From positions 46,448-110,447 of the forward strand of contig NZ_SZQA01000033.1 in the NCBI RefSeq assembly GCF_005233835.1: 64,000 nt of DNA, read 5' to 3'. Under the pieces are notes generated by a model. The model saw only the letters and a list, made by a program, of their open reading frames with translations. It was not told the DNA's origin and did no database searches. The position numbers and the translations under genes are program-made. Source of the stretch: Herbidospora galbida. GTDB lineage: Bacteria; Actinomycetota; Actinomycetes; Streptosporangiales; Streptosporangiaceae. Below, piece by piece: positions 30,487 to 39,097 of the stretch; position 1 is the first letter of the stretch, and each line of letters opens with the position of its first letter.

Positions 30487-31472
30487 GTGTTTTTGTCCTG
30501 ATTTGATGCTTTGTCGTAGAGGGTGAGATCCTCGGCTGTGACACCCCATCGATCGAGGGCTGCCTGGCTGAAGGGGTCTTCGCGGGAGACCAGCGCCTTG
30601 GAGGCCAGCTGCATCAGCGGGGCACGCCGGTAGATGAAGTCCACCCAGGGAACGAAGCCGGGCCTGGGGCCTTCCTTCACGTAGGCGTTGATCATGGCTT
30701 TGATCTGCGCGGCGGTGAGGGGGTGCTCTCCAGACATCCACGAGCGCAACTTCTTCACCATGGCGGTGAACACGATTGCGTCGGGGACCTTCAGGGCTTC
30801 GCGGCCAGCCGGGGTGAGCAGGAGCTGCTCTTTGAAGTAGAAGACCAGATGCCCGGCGTCGTTCTGCGGGGCCGGAGTCGGCTCAGGATCTTCACGGAAG
30901 GCGTCGGCGGCATCAAGGCCGTCATCGTCGTTCTTCCGCTGTGTTGACGATCGGCGGGCCTGAGTTCTGGGGGTGGTTCTTGCCGAGTTCTTTTCAGCCG
31001 CCGGAGGCGCGCTGAAAAATTGGTTAGAAGGTAGTTGGTTATATGTATTTGGTTCGGGCGACATTTTGTCCCCCTCATCCCGGACAAATTGTCCCCCCTC
31101 TTCCGGACAATTTGTCCTGGGGGGGCGACAATTTGTCTGGACGACATCCTCGCCCGTCTCCTGATCGAAGATCAGCTTCCACTCCTCCCGGGGGAGGATT
31201 CGCCGGGAGACGGAGGGGTACTTGCGGGTGCGCTCTGGCACCTCGTCCTCCGGGACCGTCTCGATGATGTTGAGTCCTTCGAGCGCCTTGATGGCCCGCT
31301 GGACGCTCTTCTCAGACGATCGAGTGTCTCTGGACATCCGATGATTCGACAGGCAGACGATGCGGTCGTCATGGTTGGCGCTGTCGGCCAGGTCGCGCAG
31401 GAGTAGGAGGGTGACGGCGGTCAGGGCCGCAGGCGCGTAGCGGCGCACCTCGGCTTCGATCTCTCTGGCCAT
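30483..31472 (-). CDS. Replication initiator with winged HTH; gene contains iterons
   Basis: The 329-residue protein has an N-terminal winged HTH (SNHRMSRDTRSSEKSVQRAI, ALEGLNIIETV) and a C-terminal domain (residues 205-300, LTAAQIKAMINAYVKEGP) that would contact the loader or DnaB. The two are joined by a hydrophilic linker (about 105-195). The linker DNA carries four palindromic iterons and an AT-rich stretch, the arrangement of lambda O. GGAG at four bases precedes the ATG. It heads the initiator-loader-helicase operon. Confidence 0.85.
   Translation of the reverse strand: MAREIEAEVRRYAPAALTAVTLLLLRDLADSANHDDRIVCLSNHRMSRDTRSSEKSVQRAIKALEGLNIIETVPEDEVPERTRKYPSVSRRILPREEWKLIFDQETGEDVVQTNCRPPRTNCPEEGGQFVRDEGDKMSPEPNTYNQLPSNQFFSAPPAAEKNSARTTPRTQARRSSTQRKNDDDGLDAADAFREDPEPTPAPQNDAGHLVFYFKEQLLLTPAGREALKVPDAIVFTAMVKKLRSWMSGEHPLTAAQIKAMINAYVKEGPRPGFVPWVDFIYRRAPLMQLASKALVSREDPFSQAALDRWGVTAEDLTLYDKASNQDKNT
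31008..31138. other. Candidate replication origin: iterons plus AT-rich region
   Basis: Four 13-base palindromes lie at 31059-31071, 31082-31094, 31105-31117 and 31126-31138. Consensus is SGACAAWTTGTCC, with starts spaced 23, 23 and 21 bases, about two helix turns. Beside them, 31008-31056 is AT-rich (AAAATTGG, GGTTATATGTATTTGG). The array lies within the initiator gene. Confidence 0.78.
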
Positions 31473-31649
31473 TGAGCTCCGTGATGGGTTGTTGAACTAG
31501 TTAAGGAACTGCTAGCGTTCATCGCGCATCACCCAAACGCGACAAGTCATCTTGGCCGCGTCCCCGAGGGTCGGATGCATGCTGGAGATGTGCCCCGGAG
31601 ATCGTTAACCGTCGTCGCGTTCACTCCGGGGCACATCTTTTTCCCCAGG
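31473..31649. promoter_or_regulatory. Upstream region of the initiator operon
   Basis: It contains the 16-mer AACTAGTTAAGGAACT (31495-31510, read on the plus strand), 22 bases before the initiator start. A near-identical copy lies before the next upstream operon (32855). The hairpin at 31586-31638 isolates this unit from the one upstream. Confidence 0.6.
31586..31638. terminator. Hairpin terminator
   Basis: Perfect 15-base arms (AGATGTGCCCCGGAG and its complement) around a 23-base loop. TTTTT follows on the plus strand. It lies between the stop of 31650-32768 and the initiator promoter region. As at 23579 the T run is on the non-coding side. Confidence 0.75.
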
Positions 31650-32768
31650 TCAGGACGCCAGAAGGTGCTCGGCCTGCTCCTTGGGGACGATCTTCCGCGT
31701 CAGCCCACGGCCGGGCTTGCCCTTCCCCGCGAGCTTCACGATCTCACCGAGTTCATTGACTAGTACGGAAACCTCTCCAGCCTTCGCGCGGGTGCGGCCG
31801 ACCGGCTTGGGGGGCTCGGTCTCGGCGCTGGCGGATTCGATGGTGAGCTGCTCCGGCTCCGGCTCCGGCGTCACCTTCTCCCGCCACTCCTGCGCGATGT
31901 CGCGGAGGTCCACCACGTCGCGGTAGTGACCGAGCCAGTGGGTCAGCGGGCGCAGACGAGTCGGCTGGCCATGCGCGGAAGCGTTGGCGATGTCGGTGTG
32001 CAGGAAGTGGTCGTGGGCCAGTCGGAGCACTTCTGCCAGCTTGGGGATCTCGTCGGGTTCCCGCGTGGTGATGACGGCGGCGGGCAGGGCCTGGGCCTCG
32101 TCGGCGACCGGCTCGGCGGGCATGTCAGGGAGTGTCTGCTGAACGGCTTTTCCCGCCGGGTGTCTGTCCATGGCCTCGGCCAGGGCGGCGTCACGAGCCT
32201 CTTTGGTGATCTCTTCGGCGACGTTGATCTCCTCTTCGGGAGCGTCCTCCAAGTCGAAGACCAGCTCGTCGAGGCCGAGGGCGGCCAGTTCCAGGATCGT
32301 GATCCCAGCCTCCTGGGCGGCCAGCAGGAGGTCCTCGGTGTTGTCGTCCGGGGCCTCGTCGTCGGCGCCGAACGCCAGGATCACGTACGGAGTTCTTCCG
32401 TAGGTCTCCTGGTCCTCCTGGAGCAGGGCGATGAGGTTGTCGGTCATTCCGGCCTTGTCGGAGGTGATGCCCTCCTTGGCGCCCGCGATGAGCTGCTTGA
32501 CCTTGCGGCTCTGGGTGGTGTGATCGGTGACGACGGAGTAGCCGGGGCCCTCGCTGCCGAGGTCGACGAGCAGATCGGCGGTGTACAGGACGGCCTTGGT
32601 GACCCAGTCGTCGGCGGCGGGCAGGTAGACCCAGGCGTCGGCCGGGTTGTCGGTGTTGACGCGCAGCCAGTCTTCGAGAAGGTCGTTCACCAGGTCGGTG
32701 CTGACAGCAGCGCCTCCGGCGACGACGACAGAGATCGGACCGGAGGCGGGCATAGCTGAAGAAGACAC
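31650..32768 (-). CDS. Early protein of unknown function
   Basis: The 372-residue acidic protein has an N-terminal alpha/beta domain (about 10-165; ISVVVAGGAAVSTDLVNDLL, WVYLPAADDWVTKAVLYTAD, TPYVILAFGADDEAP). A helical acidic middle follows, then a short basic C-terminal domain (LVNELGEIVKLAGKGKPGRG). The start GTG has GGAG upstream. It has its own upstream region with the shared 16-mer and palindrome, next to the origin, so it is probably expressed early. No family recognised. Confidence 0.6.
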   Translation of the reverse strand: MSSSAMPASGPISVVVAGGAAVSTDLVNDLLEDWLRVNTDNPADAWVYLPAADDWVTKAVLYTADLLVDLGSEGPGYSVVTDHTTQSRKVKQLIAGAKEGITSDKAGMTDNLIALLQEDQETYGRTPYVILAFGADDEAPDDNTEDLLLAAQEAGITILELAALGLDELVFDLEDAPEEEINVAEEITKEARDAALAEAMDRHPAGKAVQQTLPDMPAEPVADEAQALPAAVITTREPDEIPKLAEVLRLAHDHFLHTDIANASAHGQPTRLRPLTHWLGHYRDVVDLRDIAQEWREKVTPEPEPEQLTIESASAETEPPKPVGRTRAKAGEVSVLVNELGEIVKLAGKGKPGRGLTRKIVPKEQAEHLLAS

Positions 32769-32872
32769 AGTTGCTCCAGGGGAGGATGAGGTCGGTAACT
32801 GGTATTTAACCGACCCGAAAGCCTCGCTCCTAGGAGAGGTATCGATACTTGCTTAACTAGTTGAGGAACTCG
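32769..32872. promoter_or_regulatory. Operator/promoter region with palindrome and shared 16-mer
   Basis: It contains the 16-mer AACTAGTTGAGGAACT (32855-32870), a 14-base palindrome with one mismatch (AGGTATCGATACTT, 32837-32850), and a hairpin GGTCGGT/ACCGACC (32790-32815) in the 5' leader of the next gene. The two motifs stand five bases apart, as if read together. Confidence 0.6.
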
Positions 32873-33139
32873 TCACGGCCGTGAGGTGAGCGAGATGATG
32901 AGCGCGCGGATCAGTGTCGCGGCTCCGCCGATCCCCAGGGCCAGCACCACCCAGTCGAGCGAGGCCCACGCCAGCAGCGCCGCGCTCGCAGAGCACAGGG
33001 CTGGCCGGAGCCAGTCGGGGGTCCGGCGGCCGAGCGGCGACATGGCCCACATCTCGTACATCACGTAGGAACCGAAGACGAGCAGGACCACGTCGGCCAG
33101 GACGCCGTACGGGTGCAGGAGTCCCAGGAGATTCGGCAC
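32873..33139 (-). CDS. Small membrane protein, possible second holin
   Basis: The 88-residue protein has two or three hydrophobic segments (about 12-32, 45-62, 63-80). It directly follows the r1t-type holin gene, as expected for a holin partner or antiholin. GTG start after the holin stop, weak ribosome site. The role is inferred from position. Confidence 0.65.
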   Translation of the reverse strand: MPNLLGLLHPYGVLADVVLLVFGSYVMYEMWAMSPLGRRTPDWLRPALCSASAALLAWASLDWVVLALGIGGAATLIRALIISLTSRP

Positions 33140-33145
33140 GTCAGG

Positions 33146-33454
33146 TTAGTCCTTGACCAGCGTGTTCTTGACCGCCGTGGAGATGCCGGTGGGCTTGAGG
33201 AAGCCGAGATGGACGCCGACACCGGTCAGCGCGACCAGCAGCCAGGTCAGCAGCGCGGCGGTGAGATCGAAGGACGTGTTGAGGTCGAACGACCCCTTGA
33301 GTTCGGTGAGAAAGCCGGTCGCTCCGGACAGCACGGCCAGAACAAAGGCTCGGAATCCCGCGCCCCAGGACTGTTTGGTGACGAGGCCAGTAAGGATGGG
33401 AAGAACGGTTCCAATGGCAATCGCCAAAGCCATTGAGGCGTGAAGGGTAACCAC
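33146..33454 (-). CDS. Holin, r1t-type
   Basis: The 102-residue protein has transmembrane segments at about 8-25, 34-52 and 62-85, and a short charged C-terminus. The pattern (IGTVLPILTGLVTKQSWGAG, VLAVLSGATGFLTEL) fits the r1t/actinophage holin group. It would form the membrane lesion that releases the endolysin encoded at 6087. GTG start with AGGAG at good spacing. Confidence 0.8.
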   Translation of the reverse strand: MVTLHASMALAIAIGTVLPILTGLVTKQSWGAGFRAFVLAVLSGATGFLTELKGSFDLNTSFDLTAALLTWLLVALTGVGVHLGFLKPTGISTAVKNTLVKD

Positions 33455-33474
33455 AACGAGACTCCTATACGGGG

Positions 33475-36087
33475 CTATACATCGATATGAGGAATTGTGA
33501 AGAACTCGGCTTCTTCGATGCCGATACCTGTCGGCCGCTGGTCTTCCAGGGCCTCTTTCAAAATATAGGCGCGGCGTAGCCGGTCGTTGTAATAGAAGAT
33601 GCCGCCGGTGGCGTCGGAGAAACCATTCCGGTAGCCGATGTCGGGGCCAGGTCCGTCCGGCCAGAAATACGGGTTGAGGTTGATACCAGATTCGACCAGC
33701 ATTCCCGCGACGTCGAACGATTCATCGGCGACCTGATCGGGTGCGACCGGCGTGAGAACAAGGACCGCAGTTCCTGTTTCCGGCGCCGCGAATTTCACGT
33801 GGATCCGGCGCCAGCCTTCGTCGAGGTCCTCGACCTGGACGGCGTCCGACCACGCGGATTCCTGCGAGATCGGGACTCCGGAGACGCTGGTGTAGGCGGC
33901 CAGGAGGATGTCGGTGATCGTGCCGGACGGCTTGAGATACATGCTGGCCGTGTACATGGTGCCGGGGATCAGCCAGTCCAGCGCTGTGCTGATCGTCAGC
34001 GTGTTCCCGGCCAGCACCTCGACATTGAGGCCGCCGGTCGTGTCACCGTCCAGCGGGCTGGTGATCGGTGTTCCGGCGTAGTCGGCCGCCGGGTCGGCCG
34101 CGACCGTGACGGCGTGTGGGTGGACGTTGAGCCGGTCGGGGTAGACCAGAGGGCGCAAAGACGCGCCGTTGCTGAACGCACTCGGCCCGGAAGGGCCGGA
34201 GATCTCCAGCTGCACATAAGTGAACTCCTGCCAGTCCCCGGCGGCGACGCCGGAGAACTGAATGCCCGGAATGGCGAACGCCGCCCTTCCCCATTGTTTG
34301 TTTCCCTGCGGCGCGGCGAACTCTCCGTACACGCGCGTCCATTCAGCGCCGGTCGCGCCAGAGTTGATGCCTCCGTTGCTGCCGGAGGTGATAGACCTCA
34401 GCGGGTCGGTCTCGGTCGTCGCGAAGATCGCGAAGTCGGCGAAGGACCCGGCGGGGATGAGCTGCACCACGTCCAGCGTGCCGGTGAAGCTCATTTCCCC
34501 ACGGGATGAGGTCTGACCGGCGATCGAGGATTCCAGCGTTCCGCCGAAACCGATGTCGCCCGACATTTCCATGTCTGGCGGGAGGCTCATCTCCAGGGTG
34601 CCAGTGAAGCCGACACCGCCGATGATGGTCTCGCTCATGATCGCGATGTCGGTCTCGACCGTGCCGGAGAAGCCGATGCCGCCGCTCATCTCGACCGGAA
34701 GCAGGGCGGCCAGCTCGATCGTGCCAGAGAAGGACGCTCCGGCCTCGGCCGAGACAGGACCGTAGGGCCAGACGTCCAGCGCTCCGCTGAAGGAGGTGTG
34801 GCCGGTGGAACTGGTCGAGCTCAGGAAGCTGATCAGGCTGCCGTTGAACCCGATCCCGCCGGAGGCGACCAGGTAGGTCTCCAGGCGGGTTTCCAGGGTG
34901 CCGGTGAATCCGGTCTGGCCGGTCGACTGCAACGGCGAGGTCGAGATGGTGAAGGCGCTGTTGGCCGCGCCGCGCCAGGTGTAGCCGGGAGTGGAGCCGT
35001 CGAGATAGTCAGTTTCAGTGGCGCTGGTGAGGCGGATGTAGTCGATCGTGGCCGACACCGCGTGGCTGGCGCTGGTGAATCCGGTCTGCGTGAGGATCTG
35101 AAGAGCGACACGGGCGTAGACGACATTGGCCGGGACGGTGACCGCGCCGCCGGAACGCCCTCCGGCCGTGGGCATGGTGATGGAAGACGAGCTGCCCAGA
35201 TTCACCATGTTGCCGTCGAACCAGGCGATCAGCAGCCGGATAGCGTCGCCGGTACCCAGCCCGGACACGCTGCTGACGGTCGCCGACAGGTAGGCCGTGC
35301 TGCCGGACATCTGGCCGACAAGCAACGTCTGGGACAGGCCGACGTCGCGGTAGGTGCTGCTGTTGGTCCGGGAGATGTTGCCCGACACACTGCGAGCGCC
35401 TGGTCCCGAGGTAACCGTCATGCCGCCGGAGGTCTGGCCGGAGGCCTCCCAGTAGGGCACCCATGCCGTTGTCAGGGAGCCGGTGGTGCGCGGCTGACGC
35501 CACCAGTTGGCGATGACGGAGTCGGACTCGTCTATCGTGGTGGACCGCAGTTCGGTGCCCGACCAGCCATAGCCGTAGGAGGTGCCGTCCAGCGCCGTAG
35601 TGGAGTTCTGCGTGCTGACGCGGATCCGGTCGATGGAGAAGGTCACCGACCGGCTGGACGCGGCGTTCATCGACGCGAAGACGAAGAACTTGATGAACGC
35701 GGTCCCGGCGGGAGGTGCCCCGGTCCTGGTCCGGCGTCCGCTGCTGCTCACGGAGATCGCGCCGTGGCTGCTGATGAGTTCGGCGTCGGCGTCAAAGAAG
35801 TTGATGCCCCACCAGTATTCGACGCCGCCGCTGGTGCTGCCGATGGTGTGGTCGAAGCTGATGTACAGCGGGACGCCGGTCGGGACGGGGATCAGGCCCG
35901 GACCGGGTTCGGGGCCACCGTTGAAACCGGCCGACTGGTAGCTGCCTGTGGACGTGAACGTCGCCGTACACGACAATGCCGAGCTGCCGTAGGTCAGGGA
36001 AGGGAACGGCGCGCTGTTGCGCTCGGTGCTCCAGACAGCGTCACCCAGGCCGGGCCGTGGGAACGGACAGAGGTTGTAGGTAGCCAT
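33475..36087 (-). CDS. Tail fibre / adhesin with tandem repeats
   Basis: The 870-residue protein has N-terminal beta-sandwich-like domains, a central block of about eight 20-25 residue repeats each containing a motif like GGIGFSGTLE (34460-34925), and a C-terminal carbohydrate-binding-type domain (SMYLKPSGTITDILLAAYTS). As the last virion gene after the baseplate it should be the distal fibre or receptor binder. GGAGG eight bases before the ATG. Confidence 0.85.
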   Translation of the reverse strand: MATYNLCPFPRPGLGDAVWSTERNSAPFPSLTYGSSALSCTATFTSTGSYQSAGFNGGPEPGPGLIPVPTGVPLYISFDHTIGSTSGGVEYWWGINFFDADAELISSHGAISVSSSGRRTRTGAPPAGTAFIKFFVFASMNAASSRSVTFSIDRIRVSTQNSTTALDGTSYGYGWSGTELRSTTIDESDSVIANWWRQPRTTGSLTTAWVPYWEASGQTSGGMTVTSGPGARSVSGNISRTNSSTYRDVGLSQTLLVGQMSGSTAYLSATVSSVSGLGTGDAIRLLIAWFDGNMVNLGSSSSITMPTAGGRSGGAVTVPANVVYARVALQILTQTGFTSASHAVSATIDYIRLTSATETDYLDGSTPGYTWRGAANSAFTISTSPLQSTGQTGFTGTLETRLETYLVASGGIGFNGSLISFLSSTSSTGHTSFSGALDVWPYGPVSAEAGASFSGTIELAALLPVEMSGGIGFSGTVETDIAIMSETIIGGVGFTGTLEMSLPPDMEMSGDIGFGGTLESSIAGQTSSRGEMSFTGTLDVVQLIPAGSFADFAIFATTETDPLRSITSGSNGGINSGATGAEWTRVYGEFAAPQGNKQWGRAAFAIPGIQFSGVAAGDWQEFTYVQLEISGPSGPSAFSNGASLRPLVYPDRLNVHPHAVTVAADPAADYAGTPITSPLDGDTTGGLNVEVLAGNTLTISTALDWLIPGTMYTASMYLKPSGTITDILLAAYTSVSGVPISQESAWSDAVQVEDLDEGWRRIHVKFAAPETGTAVLVLTPVAPDQVADESFDVAGMLVESGINLNPYFWPDGPGPDIGYRNGFSDATGGIFYYNDRLRRAYILKEALEDQRPTGIGIEEAEFFTIPHIDV

Positions 36088-36090
36088 GTG

Positions 36091-38082
36091 TTATGCCTCC
36101 ACGGCGAGGCCGAAATTAGTCGCCGAGCTGTTGAAAGAGCTGGTTGCGGTTCCGACCTGCGTGCCGTTGCGCAGGATCGTGTAGTTGTTACCGGTCACGG
36201 TCACGGTCAGCCGGTCGCCGTCGCCGATAGGTGTGCCATAGGTGACCAGGTCGGTGACGGTCGCGCCGGAGACGGTCTGGAGCTTGGTACGGGTCGCCCG
36301 GACGTAGCTGGTCGAGGACGACTGCCGCAGGATGATCGCCTGCTGCTTGCCGCCGTCCGGGACGGCCACGAACGTGCTGGCGACGGTGGCGTTGGCGGAG
36401 CCGTAGTTGATCACGCTCATGGAGCGGGTGTCGCCTGCGTTGGGCTTGACCACGCCGTACTGGTAGGAGTCGCGGACCAGGGAGCCGACCGGTGAGCTCC
36501 AGGTCTTGGCGCCGTATTCGGTGGTGCGGCTGGTGATCGCGGAGGTCGCCGAGCCGGAGTAGGTGGTGAAGGTGTCCAGGACGCGGGTGTCTGTGGGGTT
36601 GCCGAATTCGCGTCCGATCAAAACACCGCGATCGTCGTACCAGTCGATGAACACCGTGGCGGCGTCGACCGGCTTACCGCTGTTGGTGTGCGGCTGGTGG
36701 GTGTAGGCCGACAGGGTGACCTTGATCCGGTTGTCGGTGCCGACGACCTGCCAGCGGTCGCTGTTGTCCCGGGGGTTGACGCCGAGTTTGGATGGCCGGA
36801 TCGCGTGGTAGCACCTGCCCTGGAAGGACACCAGGTCACCGGCGTCGTAGCGCCGGGTAGGACTCCAGTCGTACAGGACCGGCAGCGGGACACCATTCTG
36901 AATCGCCGCCAGGGGGTCGGTGGTCGCGACCGCCGGGTTGGTCGGCACGCAGCGCGCCGCGACGGTGATCGCGCTGGAGTGGTTGTTGTGCAGGATGACG
37001 CCGTTGGTGCTGTGCAGCGAGTCCAGCGGGCGCGGCGCACCCAAGATCATCTTGGTGAGGACCTTGTCGTTACCGACGCCGCCGGTCAGGGACAGCGGAT
37101 GCCAGGTGTGCTGCGCCTGGGCGGCCGAGTCCCACGCCACGGTGCGGTCGTCGACCGCGAGCAGCGCCTGCCACCAGGTGTTGGAGACGCGCTCACCTTC
37201 GGGACACTGCTCATAACCCAGTGCGGCGGTGACGCAGACGTAGGCCGCGTCGAAGAACGTGACGCGGCTGCCGACCGGGTAGTAGACCGCCGGGTCCCAC
37301 TCCAGCGGCTTGGGATTGATCATCGCCGCGCGGTCGGTGCTCAGCATCCGGTTGCGTGTCGGACGGAGCACGACGTCCCAGCCGGAGATGATTCGACCGG
37401 CCGCCTGCGCGGTCTCCGTCGCCCCTCGCTCGGCCAGCAGCGGCGTCGCGTTGGCGGTCAAGCTGCGCTGGCGGATGCCGGGCAGGCCGCCGTAGCGGGG
37501 GAGGCCGAGCTGGTCGGCGATCAGCTCCACGATGCCGATGTGGCTGTAGTAGACGTCGGCCCGGTAGGTGGCGGCCTCGGTCGCGGTACGGATCCGGTCC
37601 ACACCCCAGCCGATGACGGCCATATACCTGGCCAGGTCATAGTTGTAGTCAGCCTCAAGCGTCAGCTGGTTGCTGCGCAGCATCTGGTAGTGGATCGGCA
37701 GACGGTCCCACAGCCAGCGGTCGCTGTGCTTGTTGCGGATGTGCAGTGCGCTGCATGTCGAGGCCAGCAGCCAGACGCCGTTGATCCGCAGGAAGATGCT
37801 GTAGTAGACGAACCTGGCCGCGCCCAGATCGGTGTCGTCGTATCCGGTGTCGGCCACGTCGGAGTCGATCAGGATCTGACCGTCGTTCTCGTTGGCCGGG
37901 AATCCGAAGATGCCCTTGACCAGACGGAACCTGTCGAACTCCCCGGTCGGGGAGTTCCACGTGACGTGCATCGTCTGGTAGTCGACCGAGTACGCCTTGA
38001 ACGACGTGACATCAAATGTCGGCAGATCCGGCTCAGGGCCGTAGAACCGTTCACCATATCGGTGGACTACATAGATGGCCAT
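36091..38082 (-). CDS. Baseplate-attached adhesin with carbohydrate-binding modules
   Basis: The 663-residue protein has an N-terminal part (about 1-230) that resembles baseplate/tail-fibre attachment proteins following gpJ. Two CBM5/12-like chitin-binding modules follow, WDPAVYYPVGSRVTFFDAAY and WSPTRRYDAGDLVSFQGRCY (about 270 and 415). The C-terminus is a LamG-like sandwich (ILRNGTQVGTATSSFN). It probably binds the host cell wall. Gene overlaps 38067-39086 by 16 bases. Confidence 0.82.
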   Translation of the reverse strand: MAIYVVHRYGERFYGPEPDLPTFDVTSFKAYSVDYQTMHVTWNSPTGEFDRFRLVKGIFGFPANENDGQILIDSDVADTGYDDTDLGAARFVYYSIFLRINGVWLLASTCSALHIRNKHSDRWLWDRLPIHYQMLRSNQLTLEADYNYDLARYMAVIGWGVDRIRTATEAATYRADVYYSHIGIVELIADQLGLPRYGGLPGIRQRSLTANATPLLAERGATETAQAAGRIISGWDVVLRPTRNRMLSTDRAAMINPKPLEWDPAVYYPVGSRVTFFDAAYVCVTAALGYEQCPEGERVSNTWWQALLAVDDRTVAWDSAAQAQHTWHPLSLTGGVGNDKVLTKMILGAPRPLDSLHSTNGVILHNNHSSAITVAARCVPTNPAVATTDPLAAIQNGVPLPVLYDWSPTRRYDAGDLVSFQGRCYHAIRPSKLGVNPRDNSDRWQVVGTDNRIKVTLSAYTHQPHTNSGKPVDAATVFIDWYDDRGVLIGREFGNPTDTRVLDTFTTYSGSATSAITSRTTEYGAKTWSSPVGSLVRDSYQYGVVKPNAGDTRSMSVINYGSANATVASTFVAVPDGGKQQAIILRQSSSTSYVRATRTKLQTVSGATVTDLVTYGTPIGDGDRLTVTVTGNNYTILRNGTQVGTATSSFNSSATNFGLAVEA

Positions 38083-39086
38083 TCGAATCCTGTAATTACG
38101 CTGCGAGCATCGTCTTGCCAGTCGCGCTCTTCATGGTCGGGACGCAACTGCATCCACAGCTCCTGCCGGAATTCGGCGGCCTCATCAAAGGTCTCAAATT
38201 CCGGATAAGGGTTGTCGGTGAAGAACCGGCTGGTGTTGTCGATGATGCAAATGTCGAGAGGGGAAAACGCCTGCCTGCCGGTCCGCGTCAGATAGCCGAC
38301 GATGCCTCCCCGGGGCAGGCAGTAGGGCTTGTACCGGCGGCGCGGGTTCGGCCGTGGCTCCGGATCTGGGCAGCTGGTCCCGGGCCCTCCCGGATCGTCA
38401 TCCGGGATTTGCTCAAAAGGGACCGAACCACCTTCCCCCGTGTATGGCGCACTGCGGACCCAGTGGGCTCGCAGATAGGCGTGCAGCGCCAGCTGACGGC
38501 TGGCCCCGGTCATGTTGGTGCGGACACCGATGGAGATCGTGGTTCCGGACGGATAGGTGTCCGACCAGGTGATGTGGTTGTGCAACGTCGCCCGGTTGGC
38601 GGTCGATTCCACGACCGAGTCGCGGACGCCGATGTCGTTTCCGTTGATCTCCAGCCGGAGCATGCGTGTCGCTTCCCGGCTGGTGGTCTCGGTGTAGGCA
38701 GCCCAGTCAGCCTTGATGCTGAAAGACCAGTAGCCGCTTTCGTTCAAGGTGAGTCCCGAGCCGGTATACATACCGAACGGATCGTCGTCGGCGCGCAGGC
38801 TCGGCCGGAACCAGCCGTTCGGGGTGATCTTGTACTCGCGGATTGAGCCGCGAAAATACGGGACATGTTCACCGCGCGCCACGCTCTGAATACGGGCGGC
38901 CACGGTACCGTGATCAGGAGTGCGATTCCCCGGGTTGTTCGTCGCCCGCTGAGGAATGACTCCAAGCGTCCGCTGAGTGCCTTCGATTTCCTCCTGGACG
39001 CGATTCATGTGATCGGCCCAGACAATGTCGAGATAATTGCGCTTGGTGGACCATGTAGGAATCGCGGCGGGATAAGACGCGACCAT
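38067..39086 (-). CDS. Tail appendage protein, paralogue A
   Basis: The 339-residue protein begins MVASYPAAIPTWSTKRNYLD and shares its layout with the next upstream gene: an N-terminal helical segment (HMNRVQEEIEGTQRTLGV), a C1q/TNF-like beta domain (ESGYWSFSIKADW, LRLEINGNDIG), and a Pro-rich linker. It adds a C-terminal extension of about 90 residues with RRRYKPYCLPRGG. It is probably a minor tail or fibre base protein. Confidence 0.8.
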   Translation of the reverse strand: MVASYPAAIPTWSTKRNYLDIVWADHMNRVQEEIEGTQRTLGVIPQRATNNPGNRTPDHGTVAARIQSVARGEHVPYFRGSIREYKITPNGWFRPSLRADDDPFGMYTGSGLTLNESGYWSFSIKADWAAYTETTSREATRMLRLEINGNDIGVRDSVVESTANRATLHNHITWSDTYPSGTTISIGVRTNMTGASRQLALHAYLRAHWVRSAPYTGEGGSVPFEQIPDDDPGGPGTSCPDPEPRPNPRRRYKPYCLPRGGIVGYLTRTGRQAFSPLDICIIDNTSRFFTDNPYPEFETFDEAAEFRQELWMQLRPDHEERDWQDDARSVITGFEWPSM

Positions 39087-39097
39087 TAACTATATAC

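Noticed and set aside
34798..36495. Long plus-strand frame of 565 codons opposite the tail fibre and adhesin genes
   Set aside because: It is the GC-rich third-position shadow of minus-strand genes with clear domain content; its Val/Gly/Arg/Asp-rich composition has no recognisable motif.
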